Source of the DNA: Smittia aterrima
Taxonomy: Eukaryota; Arthropoda; Insecta; Diptera; Chironomidae
NCBI GenBank assembly: GCA_033063855.1
Contig: CP093830.1
Location: 4,836,854 to 4,900,853, forward strand
Length of the DNA: 64,000 nucleotides
Direction: 5' to 3'
Part shown: one piece after another, positions 49,128 through 59,260 of the stretch
Numbering within the stretch: position 1 is the stretch's first letter
Layout: each line of letters begins with the position of its first letter
The notes under the pieces: model-generated
What the model was told of the DNA's origin: nothing
The model's input: only the letters and a program-made list of their open reading frames with translations
The model's database searches: none
Translations under genes and position numbers: made by a program

Positions 49128-52053
49128 ATGATCAAATTAGTTTTGAGCTTATGGCTCGTGTCGTTTTGTGGCAAGTTTAGTGAAATTATTTGATCCTTCA
49201 GTTAATTCGATCAATGTCGCAATTTCTAATTTTCTAGCATCGCAAAAGCTGCGAATTCCTGATGAACTCATTTTCTGTTATCGAGGGAATTTCACTGACT
49301 ATTGGTTCCCTCAGACTCTTCCAGTTGTGATTGAAATCGTGAGAAAAATTGAAGCAGCGCATCCAACGAGCCTTGACTTGAGACAACTCAGTGCTCGATT
49401 GTTTCATGAGTGAGTGAAATTTTACTCCCAAAAGTACTTCAATGGAAAAAATCTTTTTTAGTCTTCGAGTTGATGGAATTCAACGTTCGGCGTTCACAGA
49501 AACAGAAGATGTTACGCCATTTGGACGAAATGGTGTGATGACGCATAAGAATCTTGTCCTACGACAACTGATTTCAAATGTAGCGGGTGAACTTCGATAT
49601 CCCGAAATTTTGACGCCCTACGAGCTGTGCACATTGCACAAACTTCTTTCAAGTTCAGTTGAGCCTCTTGAGCGTCATGATGAGTTGAGACATTGTCCAA
49701 GTTCAATTTTGAAGTCAACAATCGACCAGAGACCGAATTCGAAAATGCCTCGACCGAGAGATCCTTCAGTTCATCATCGACAGCCTCACGCAAACTTCAC
49801 TGTCATTGGACCGAACTTGTCAAGATGTCCTATTGAGGTAGGAGTTGCATTTGATTCAAATGGTGGGACTGTTCATCCTGGAGTCATCATAGCAAACATC
49901 GCAGCTGGTTTACAGCCTCAGCAAGTGAAAATCGGAGAATTCGTCGCGGAATATCGAGCTCACGATCCTTATGGGAATCTCGAGACAATGGAAACTTCTG
50001 ACAGCAGAAATAAAATTGAGAGACTAATTTCAACTTTGAATTCGGTTGACAACACTTACGCTTCAGGTCTCGTTGGTGATCTCGCTGAAGTCGTTTTGTT
50101 TCAAGGTCTTCAAGGAAACTTCACAATCGGATTCGAAGGCATTTGGAATGACACAGACCTCCCTCGAATGTTTCATCTGAATGGAAATCAACGTGGCAAT
50201 TGGCATTTGACAGACTCAGAGATCTTCAGTGGCATTGACGGAATTTTTATGTCACAACAAGCGACGGCGTGGACTTCGAGAATCCGTCGATTGAGACTCT
50301 CACAAGTGCTTGAGATGTATTATCTCCATCAAGGAATTTCAATTCCGATAATCGAGTCAAGCTCACGAAGGAAACTTTTCAATGGCAGACCTCCAAAGAA
50401 GAATTTTGGAGTCGACGAAGTTGATGCGGTTAATAACTTGATTCCAACTTACGATGGTAAAAGAATTTTCAGGAAAGCTTTCAACATCAAAAATCTTCAA
50501 GATGAAATGCTTGACGTTGACTTAAAATATCTCTCGAGATCTACGATAACGCAAGATGTTGCCGCAGTTTGTCACAGGAGAAAAATTGTTGAGATGGTCA
50601 GGATAATTTAAATCTCTCTTGAAAATTTATTCAAGTTTTAAAATAATTTTAGATCGACGTTGAGAAGTTGAAAGAAGAAACATTTAACTTCGTTCAAATT
50701 CTTGAATACACAACAAACTCACCTGTGATCTCTCAAGCTCTTCTCAAAACGTTCTCAGATACTGTCGTTGATTTGACAATGGAATACGCGAAGCAACTTG
50801 TTCAGAAGACTCCAAATTGCGTTCCTTTGCCTTTCGATCATACACGAACTGCTGTTGACTTGACTGTCATCATCGATGGATCACGAACAGCTTATGAGAA
50901 TCTTCAGTTGATTCATTCAGTTTCTGAGCTCGTTGATGTCTCATCGTTTGGATCTTACATTTCGGTTATCAACGGAGCAACAGGCGAGTTCATTGTCAAT
51001 CAAACCAACAGCGCTGCAAATCTTTTCGAGCAATTGAAAAACTCTTCGTCAGTCGCGAGTGAGTTTCTCGAAATTAAATATTTGAACAAACTTCAAAACT
51101 AAATTTGTTTTAGATCCAATTCGTTTGTCTCTTTCATCATCGCTCGGCAATTTGATGTTCCAACTTTTAGATCAAACAACGAAAGAAAAAGAAACTGGAG
51201 TCTACGGAGCTTTGCCTAAAGTTTGCTTGGTCGTTTCTCAATCTCATCAAATCAGCGAATTAGACTTCGAATCGGCTCGAAGAATCTTGCAAGGTTCAAT
51301 GAAACAATTTCCTGATTTGTACTTTGTTTTCCTTTCAAACAATGTCAACACATTCAAGGAAATGGTCGGAGAAGATAGAAATAGCAATAACGCGAGATTG
51401 GTAAGAAAAATAAAAATTCCTGAATCAATTTTACTTTCAACGTTTTTCAGGTGATGGAGACCGCTGAGAGATATCTTTACTTGGAAGCAAGTTCGATTGA
51501 GATCTCGACATTCAAGAGTCAACTTGATCAAACATTCAAATCAATTCCTAAGCGACTTGCAAGTCCATTCTGCAAGACATCGGATGAAAGACAGAAATGG
51601 GACGATTTGATGAAACGAGAAGACTTCGAGGAATATTTATCGCCGAGCGAAGAAACTCGCTATCGAGTCAGTTCCTTCTACTTGCAGGGCTCCGATGAAG
51701 TGAGATTTAAATTCCAAGGCGTTGGCTACGGTGACTTCACAGTTTGCTTCTCGAGAGAACGAGACATGCTCTCAAAAGAATGTCAAACAGTTTCCGATAT
51801 GGAATACGTTTGGTTTAACATAACTCGCCCGTGTGAGCATCAAAAGGTCGAAGAGGGTTGCTTGAGCGTTTACTTCACGCTCTCCGTCGATACAACTTTC
51901 GTTAAATGTTCAGAGTTCGATTGCCGATTCCCCGATGACGTTCGAATAATTATCAAACCAGAAGGTTTACGATGCGAGCTGAATGGAATTAAAATGTTAT
52001 CGGCTTCATTGAGTTCTTTAGTTTTAATGTTCTTAGTTCTTAAATTATTTTAG
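49128..52053 (+). CDS. Unnamed secreted or GPI-anchored-looking protein with a vWA-like region
   Basis: Six exons (49128-49170, 49202-49409, 49462-50596, 50653-51058, 51114-51400, 51451-52053) give 893 residues. The start MIKLVLSLWLVSFC is a signal peptide, but reaching it needs a 31-nt GC-AG intron, because the long frame has a stop at 49144-49146 and no ATG. The body has N-glycosylation sites (NFT, NQT, NIT) and an N-terminal region rich in Arg, Pro and His. A conserved-looking core reads GVIIANIAAGLQPQQV and YASGLVGDLAEVVLFQGLQ. A Rossmann-like stretch follows: VDLTVIIDGSRTAYENLQ, with a MIDAS-like D-x-S-x-T at residues 537-541. The C-terminal part has about nine Cys, and the last 19 residues are hydrophobic (SASLSSLVLMFLVLKLF), typical of a GPI-anchor signal. 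I do not recognise the family; an alpha2-delta-like or other vWA adhesion protein is possible. Exon structure after 49202 is firm; the first exon is not. Confidence 0.7.
49171..49201 (+). other. Candidate 31-nt GC-AG intron
   Basis: The donor TGTG|GCAAGT and acceptor CCTTCAG would splice the signal-peptide ATG frame into the downstream long frame in phase 1. Without this removal the ATG frame ends at TGA within 22 codons. Confidence 0.4.
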
Positions 52054-52657
52054 CTTCGTATCTTTAGAAATTAAAATAAAATTGTTATTAATAAACGATT
52101 AAGAATTGAGGTCGACAAGACCTTGTTACTTTCAATTCTTGTCTCGATTAACGCTTTGAACTCCTTTCAGTCCCTTCGATAAATGAAATCAAATTAAATC
52201 GATTGATATCGTTGCGTTAAAAGCTGCGAACGTTATCTTCCTCTTATGGATGTTGAATGACCAAACTGGTATCGATTACATAATTTCTCTCTTTCTCGTC
52301 GTCTCATTGATTCGCATACATCGAACCGCTCAACGAAGACCTTTGTTGCATGATTTTTGTTTTACTAACGGGTGCAGTGAAAGTCTTCGAGAGTGGGAAT
52401 CTCGCTAATCAATTAAACTTTCTTCGCGAGTTCATGTTCAATGGAACGTGACGCTTCGTGTGAACGTCCCTTGACATGCTGCAAAAATCATTTTATTTTT
52501 CGAAAATTTTCAAAAGACTCGTGTTGGAGTGAATTCTCTCGATTTCGTCTCCCACCTTTTACATTTTGCATGAAACGACCTTTAAAAAATATCAGTTTCA
52601 AGCGGATCGTTCCAAGAAGCAGACATAAACTGAATTTTGTGGAAAACCAAACGAGTA
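52054..52657. other. Intergenic upstream of the CPAP1 gene
   Basis: 604 bp with no coding sequence. The AATAAA-like signal at about 52073-52078 would end the preceding transcript. Contains ATCGAT (about 52200 and 52272). Confidence 0.5.
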
Positions 52658-53471
52658 ATGAGTTTCAAAGTTTTAGCTTTCTGTGTCTTCTTGGCACTTT
52701 GTGACGCTGTTAGAATCCGCACTGAGGATTATGAATACGCTCCAGAGCTGAAAAAGAAGAAGGAAGAGGGACAAGATCTCTCAAAGATTCCCGGAGTCGC
52801 TGGTCAGGATTATCCAATCTATCACGAGTTCCCTGAAACAAGTTTCGATTGCGCAAGTGTACCAGCTCACCCAGGAATCTACGCCAATGTTGAGACTAAC
52901 TGCCAGGTGTGTTGACTTCAAAACAAAATTCGCTTTCAGTTTTGCTCGACCACGACTTATTCAAATGTTCGCAAAGTGTTTTAAACAAGATCGATCTTGT
53001 TATTACGCTCAACCAAAGCGATTATCGAAGATTGTAGTGACTTTCCCATTCACATTACCACACTTCGCACTCACGATTTACACTCACAACTTGTCAATAA
53101 TTGTCCACGCTTATCTTTTCAGGGATATCACGTCTGCAATGATGGAAGAGAAGGAAAGCAAGGATCGAAATTCCTCTGCACAAACGGAACTCTCTTCAGG
53201 TGAATTGACGTCTTCCAATTTGTTCAATTGATCGACGAAGCTAGAAATTCTATAAAAGCTTCTGCGACATTTGAGCTTTCGAAAAAAGCTTTAAACTTAA
53301 TGTTTTTTTTTTAATTCCAGTCAAGAACTTTTCACATGTGATTACTGGTACAATGTCGATTGCAAGGCAGCTGTCGGTCACTACCGTTTGAACGCCGATC
53401 CAGAGACCAATCCATACACAAAGGACCAAATCAAGAAGGAAAGAGAACTTGCGGCATCTCATTCTTACTAA
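52658..53471 (+). CDS. Cuticular protein analogous to peritrophins, one chitin-binding domain (CPAP1-like)
   Basis: Three exons (52658-52906, 53123-53199, 53321-53471) encode 158 residues. A signal peptide (MSFKVLAFCVFLALCDAVRI) is followed by a charged linker (PELKKKKEEGQDLSKIPG) and one CBM14/ChtBD2 domain with six cysteines: FDCASV, NCQGYHVC, KFLC, FTCDYW, DCKAA. The aromatic residues for chitin stacking are present (Y of GYHVC, F of SKFLC, YWYNVDC). The tail is short and charged. Such proteins bind chitin in the procuticle or tracheal lining. The single domain plus long linkers fits the CPAP1 class rather than gut peritrophins, which usually carry several domains. Expression is probably epidermal and moult-linked, by inference. 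Confidence 0.9.
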
Positions 53472-54404
53472 TTGTTTTCGATTAAAGTTTTAATGTTCAA
53501 CCAGCATTTTGCAATAATAAAAAAATCATTTTCTTACTGGAAATAACAAAAGGAAAACGTTCGTTAATTTATCTTCCATTCAGCCAGCACAAATCGCAGA
53601 AGCTAACAAAAAGATTGTTTGTTCATTAACGAACTTCAGCTTTAAAATTAATGTTTCCTTCATTGTTCTTGTTTTAAGTTTCATAAGAATCGTTTGCAAA
53701 AAAATCGTCTCATTAATTCAAGTACACTCATGCTTTGCTCTCTTTAATCGTTCAATGCATGCCGAGCATCGCTCAGGTCGGAGACTCGATCGATAATCGC
53801 AATTGTATGAGTGCCTCGCGCCCTTGACAATGAACTTACTATGCAGGAACTTGAGTTCGCGATCAGCCTTGTCTTTTCTCGCTAAATGAGAACGGTGAGA
53901 GTAGGAAGCGGATAAAGTAAACAGGAAAACACAACAAGACGTGATTTAATACAGTTATTGTTCCTCAAGGAAGATGAATTGATAAAAACAAACCGAGGAT
54001 GAAGATGAGAACGAAGAAGACGAGAGGAAGAAAAGTCGAAGAAATCGAAACCGAACGATCGAGAGGTCAACGACTCATGCTCGCATGTTATGTCGAGACA
54101 GAGAGAGAATCATATGATGAGTTGTTGCACATCATCGTTGTCGTAGGGCAAGTGTTTTTATGAAAAGTGATCCTTGCTTTTGAAAAATGTTCGACGAACC
54201 TTCGCGAATTTGTGTAGTAGTTTTATGTTGTTGCTATTGCTCGCACATCCAGACACATATGAACGTCGGAGATCGATATAAAAGGTCGGAACTCGCTTAC
54301 GACACATTAGTTCGTTGATACGTTTCGTTGTGCAGAGAAGAAACCGTTCTCAGTTCTAAGTGAATAACACGGAAGAAAACCTCGTGATCCAATCCAAGTG
54401 AAAA
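53472..54404. other. Intergenic CPAP1 / small secreted protein gene
   Basis: 930 bp, no coding sequence. An AATAAA-type signal at about 53513 follows CPAP1. A TATA box is annotated separately near the 3' end. Confidence 0.55.
54277..54284 (+). promoter_or_regulatory. TATA box of the small secreted protein gene
   Basis: TATAAAAG lies 121 bp before the start codon. An initiator-like ACATTAGTTCG follows about 28 bp downstream (54303-54313), the expected spacing. This is the clearest TATA promoter in the window and fits a regulated, tissue-specific gene. Confidence 0.65.
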
Positions 54405-54856
54405 ATGTTCAGAAGTATTTTGTTGATGTCCGCAGTTGTGCTCACAGCATCTGCCATTGTCGTTGTTCAACCTGTTGTAGGTGTCACTCTCAAGGTCGTT
54501 CTAACGATTCCTGTTGCATTAAATCGTTTGATTTTTATTCCTCAGGCTCATTATGTGCAACCTCGACTTCAAAGCGATCTGACGCATCCTGCAGTTATCG
54601 AAAACGGAAACTGGGAGCAACAACTTCATCCAAGTCTCCTCAAGTCGAATGAATTCTATGCAAACCCAAGAACAGCTGCTCATTTGGCGCAGGAGAGTTG
54701 GTTGGCTGACAAGGAAATGCCAGTTTTCGCTCGTAAAGGTTTGTTCTTATGACGATTTGTTGTATGATAAGTTGTATGATAAAAGACGTTCTTACAGCTG
54801 ATGAGATCGACAGGCGTCAAATCGGAAAAATCTTCCAAAATGCTGGATTCAACTAA
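54405..54856 (+). CDS. Small secreted protein, unknown function
   Basis: Three exons (54405-54476, 54546-54738, 54798-54856) encode 107 residues. The first 17-22 residues are a signal peptide (MFRSILLMSAVVLTASAIVV). The mature part is hydrophilic with no cysteines and carries motifs such as NPRTAAHLAQESWLADKEMP and a C-terminal helix DEIDRRQIGKIFQNAGF. It looks like a conserved insect orphan family, but I do not recognise it by name. The first intron (54477-54545) is 69 nt and has no in-frame stop, so if retained it would insert 23 hydrophobic residues. A TATA box and initiator lie upstream. Function is unknown; secretion is inferred from the signal peptide. Confidence 0.75.
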
Positions 54857-55005
54857 AGGAAAATTGAGAGACCCCGTTAGACTTCTGTGATAATGTTTGT
54901 TTGTGACTGATTAAAACGATTTGTTTATTAAAAGCTTTTGTTTTATTTGGAGAGCTTTCAAAAAGCTTTTTTGACGCGGGGCTTGTAACTAAGCTTAAGG
55001 ATTTG

Positions 55006-55069
55006 CTCAGTTCACTCAGTTTGCTCAGATTTAGCGGCAAAGCTCAGTTACCACTTTAAGTTTGCTCAG
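55006..55069 (+). repeat. Five CTCAG repeats, four of them TCAGTT initiator-like
   Basis: CTCAG occurs at 55006, 55015, 55024, 55043 and 55065, five times in 64 bp. Four copies extend to TCAGTT, which equals the arthropod initiator consensus TCAGT(T/C). Confidence 0.6.
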
Positions 55070-55072
55070 TTG

Positions 55073-55084
55073 TTCCCGCCAAAA
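55073..55084. promoter_or_regulatory. E2F-type site in the RpA-70 promoter
   Basis: TTCCCGCCAAAA on this strand is TTTTGGCGGGAA on the other, a textbook E2F/DP site. It lies about 92 bp before the RpA-70 start codon. Replication genes including RPA are known E2F targets in flies and mammals, so S-phase control is a reasonable inference. Confidence 0.7.
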
Positions 55085-55175
55085 AAGCAATTTCGCAATT
55101 AAACTTAATTCTTCATTTAAAGCGTCGATTCGTGCTAATAAATACAAAATATAGTTCGAAACTATTCGTAACATC

Positions 55176-57111
55176 ATGGCAAGCAATCTTAGAAAGCTTT
55201 CGGCTGGAGCTATCGCTGTAAGAAGTGGAAATATTGTAAAATCAATTCTTTTGTTAATTTGTTGTTTTTTGCTTTAGAAAATTCATACTGGCGAGCAAGT
55301 CAATTGTCCTTTGGTGTTTCAAACGTTGACTCACAGACGTATTGGGAGCACCGTAGATGCTGCACCAGTCAGATATCGCATCGTAATCTCGGATGGCATT
55401 CACAATCACGCATTTGCTATGCTTTCTGGGGAAGACTCCAGATTGATTGAGTCGGAAAATTTAACAGAGCTCTCGATCATCCAAGTCAATCGCTATTCGA
55501 TCCAAAAGATAAAGCAAAAGGACTCAGATCGACAAGTCCTCGTTATGAATGAAATCGAGATCTTGCACAAAGGAGAAGAAGTTGGTCAAAAGATTGGAGA
55601 TCCACAAAACTGGACTGGCGAAAGCGCCGCAGTTACTCAAAAGGAAAACATGAATACAAACTCTGGAAGTGCTCAAGGCAATCGTAATATGTATCAAAAG
55701 CAAGAGCAGCCAAATCAATCCATGAATACTTCTTCAGTCAATCTGGAAGCAACACTGCCAATCGATTCGTTGTCACCGTATCAAAACAAATGGGTCATCA
55801 AAGCTCGTATCACATCTAAATCAAACATGCGAACTTATTCAAACCAAAAAGGCGAAGGTAAAATATTCAGCTTTGACTTGATCGATGAATCCGGTGAGAT
55901 TCGTGCAACGGCATTCAATCAACAGGCAGACAAATACTTTGATATCTTGGAAGTTGACAAGGTCTATTACATCAGTCGATGCCAACTGAAGGCAGCCAAC
56001 AAAAAGTTCTCGAATCTTCGCAATGAATACGAGATGACTTTGGGAAATGAAACAGTCATTCAAGAATGCACGGATCCCTCTCTCATTCCAGAAATCAAAT
56101 ACAATTTCGTTCAAATCCACGACATCGGAACTATGGAACCTGATTCAGTCATTGATGTCATTGCGGTTTGCAAAGAAGCGAGCGATCTTTCTCATTTCAC
56201 ATCGAAGGCTGGCCGTGAATTGACGAAACGCGAAGTTGTTCTCGTAGATCCAAGCAACTCCTCGATTACTTTGACTTTGTGGGGCGAGAGCGCTAAATCG
56301 TTCAACGGATATGAACAACCAGTTGTATTGATCAAATCAGCTAAAATTGGTGAATTCGGAGGCGGCAAGACTTTGGGAACTTCACAAGGAAGCTCAATCA
56401 AACTCAATCCAGATGTTCCTGAAGGACACAAGCTTCGCGGATGGTTCGACAATGGAGGAGTCTCTGGATCTCTCGTCTCTCTGTCAACTCGCACTCAAGG
56501 TGGCTTCAGCACTGAATGGGTCACTCTTCACGAAGCAAAATTGAAGAACTTGGGCGCTGGAGATAAAGGAGATTATTTCCAACTTGCTGGGTTCGTTCAT
56601 CAGATTCGATCAACAAATGCTTTCTACAAAGCTTGCGCTTCACCTGAATGCAACAAGAAGGTTGTTGATCAAGAAAATGGAACATATAGATGTGACAAAT
56701 GCAACGTCGAGACGTCGAATTTCAAATATCGTTTGTTGATCAGCGTAAGATTTTTAGAAACATTCTCGTTTCGCTTTCTAATAATTTCACTCTCAACAGA
56801 TGCTCGTTGGTGACTGGACTTCAAATCGCTGGATGACAATGTTCTCAGAACAAGCTGAATTGATGCTTGGAAGATCTGCAGCTGAAATCGGGGAGTTGTT
56901 GGAGAACGACAAAGACGCAGCAGAATCAATCTTCAATGAATTCTTGTTCCAGCAAAGAGTTTTCAAGGTTCGCACGAAGATTGAAACTTACCAGGATGTT
57001 CCACAATCAAAGACGACCATCACAGGAGTGTCACCTATCAACTACAAAGAATACAACAAACATCTCATGGCCAACATTGAGCGCCATACTGGCATTCACG
57101 CTCAAATCTAA
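55176..57111 (+). CDS. RpA-70: Replication protein A 70 kDa subunit (RPA1)
   Basis: Three exons (55176-55217, 55278-56744, 56800-57111) encode 606 residues (Drosophila about 603). Domains in order: DBD-F (residues 1-110), a Gln/Asn-rich linker, DBD-A starting LSPYQNKWVIKARITSKSNM with FSFDLIDESGEIRATAFNQQ, DBD-B (EPDSVIDVIAVCKEASDL), and DBD-C with a zinc ribbon C467-x4-C472-x13-C486-x2-C489 inside FYKACASPECNKKVV. The end IERHTGIHAQI is the trimerisation region. RPA1 is the main single-strand DNA-binding subunit of the RPA trimer in replication, repair and checkpoint signalling. An E2F-type site and initiator repeats lie just upstream. AATAAA is at 57237-57242. It is convergent with the dynactin gene, the stop codons being 231 bp apart. 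Confidence 0.98.
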
Positions 57112-57342
57112 GTTTCTTAACATATTTTCTCAACCTCATCATTGCCGTTCTTAAAACTATTTCATTTCACGGTTTGTATCGAGCTCTTCGCAGCAGATCA
57201 ACACCAACTTTTTCATTTCTGTAATTTAAGAACTTGAATAAAAACTTATACACACGATAAGCTTTGAATATCGACTTTATTAGCTACTGAATTACAAAAG
57301 ATTACATTGATTATTAAAAGCAGGAATAATTCATTAATGAGC

Positions 57343-59122
57343 TTAGGCAGCGATCTTTCCAGCGCTAATGAACACTCGAACATTCACAGCATGATTTTGC
57401 GAATCCTTTTCCGGAGTTGAAGTGTTTCCGCTGTTATAAGTGAATTGCATTGTGAATCCAGTTAAAACATCGTCGTTCGGTTTCAGATCTGCATTCGGAA
57501 CAACGTTCATTCGAAGAGAAACTTTATTCGCCTTACGCCAGATAATAAAACTGAAAATAATTTTAATGAAATGTGAGAAACTTTTATTAAGAAATTTTTG
57601 ATATTCTTACCGTGGCTCAAGGCGATCGACTTGTACGTCATCGTCATACTCAGCTGAGTCATCGCGACGAGTAACTACAAAAGAGCTATCAAGAAGTTCA
57701 ACTTTTCCAGTTACTTTGCAATTAACTGGGCGAGGATCTTCAATTAGAGATGGTCGCATGATCGATGGAGTCAAAGACGATTTTGTAGCGATGCTGATAC
57801 TTTTCTGTGAATTCAAATCATTCGATTACTTTTTCCTTATAAATCTTATTTTAAACTTACATCGAAAGTCTTGCGCATTTCTTCGAGGAGAATCTTTTCT
57901 TCATCTTCTGTCGGCAAATCTTTGATCGTGATCGTAATGTCATTGATTGACTTGTTAATAACTTTTAAAGTGATCGAGGCACTTTCACCAGCAACAAGTG
58001 GTTCAGACTTCACGAAGCGAATCTCTGGAACGTGACCACTCGCAACAAGTTGAATTCGATATTTAATTGAGCTTGGATTATACTCAGGCTTGATCACGTT
58101 ATGCTCGCAGTGTCTACAGCGCAATGATCGTTTGATCGAAAGATTCTTGTGCTGAGGATAAAGATGTTTAACCGTTTCAGGTTGATTAGCTGGTTGAGCT
58201 AGTCGCTGCTTGATTGTAGTAACTAAAACACAAATCTTTAATAAAAGTGTCGTTCGATTTGATTTTCTTTATACTCACTGCTCTTAAGATTAACTCCTTG
58301 CGTAAATAATTCATCAGGAAGCTCCTCAACTTCTGATGTTGCGATCGAGGAATTGATAGCGCTTGGTCTTGCTTTTGGTTTCGCCGATGTCTTTTCAAAT
58401 CCCATCGTTCGACGAATTGAAGCGACAGTGAGACCCGTGCGATCCTTAAAATGAAGAGCAAAGTTTAAGCTTTAATTAGACTAAGAAAAGAAGTCTTACT
58501 GTCATGCTCGGAAATTTAGATGCCTTCGTCGTCTTTTTACGAAGGAAATCTTGTCTTTCCTGCTTATCGTGCAACACAACTGCTTGAAAATGTTCCGACA
58601 ACTGCTGGAAGCGAGTATTATGGAAATATTCCTGTTCCGGCCAGGAGCAGGTTTGCGATGCTTGGTCGCTGATTCCAACGTCACGAGACGTCCAGCGACA
58701 AGCCAAACACGCCAAGTAATACATTTTCTTGCTGACCATCTTCGTGCTTTCGGCAGTTTCTTCTCCACCTTCGCCCTTTGACGTCATCGGGACTTGAACT
58801 TGAGTAGCTCTTGCGGATAAAGTCGATTGACATGATGGACAATCGAAGCAAGTATTGCACTTGTTCTTCCGTAATTTAGCTTCTGATGAAGGGATATTCT
58901 CCAAGCAGTTCGAGCAGAAATGAGAATCAACCTGTAAACAAATGACTCATGAATTTCAAAAACTCAATTTTTCAAACTTTTACTCACTTCATGATGACAA
59001 CAGAAGGCACATCGCAAATCCAAGCAATGTCTGCAGAAGTAGAGCTTCGAAAATGGGCTGAGAATGCCACATAAACAAGCGTATTCCACGGAGGAAGATT
59101 TATTTAGAAAAAATTGCTCCAT
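57343..59122 (-). CDS. DCTN4: Dynactin subunit 4 (p62)
   Basis: Six exons (59122-58988, 58931-58500, 58444-58279, 58222-57861, 57804-57611, 57550-57343) give 498 residues. The N-terminal cysteine-rich zinc-binding region is clear: YACLCGILSPFSKLYFCRHC, LRCAFCCHHEVDSHFCSNC, NTCFDCPSCQSTLSAR and YYLACLACRWTSRDVGI. The middle has LRCRHCEHNVIKPEYNPSSI, and the C-half contains beta-rich segments (FIIWRKANKVSLRMNVVP) ending in GKIAA. p62 sits at the pointed end of the dynactin Arp1 filament and supports dynein-driven cargo transport. The start is 139 bp downstream of the Rpn1 stop codon on the same strand, but the genes are functionally unrelated. Confidence 0.95.
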
Positions 59123-59260
59123 CACAGTGACGACCTCGCTCTAAATCAGGGATAAGCAACTTTTAAAATAAATCAAAACGAATCGTTGACGAAATGAAAT
59201 CTTCAATTTGTTTTAATGCTTTAAATTCCGTAGACAAAAGAAATTTGTTACAATATAAGT

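Larger units (their letters stand above)
54857..55175. other. RpA-70 upstream region
   Basis: 319 bp holding the preceding 3' UTR, the initiator-like repeat cluster (55006-55069) and the E2F-type site (55073-55084). A palindromic AAAAGCTTTT-type stretch lies at about 54930-54972. Confidence 0.6.
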
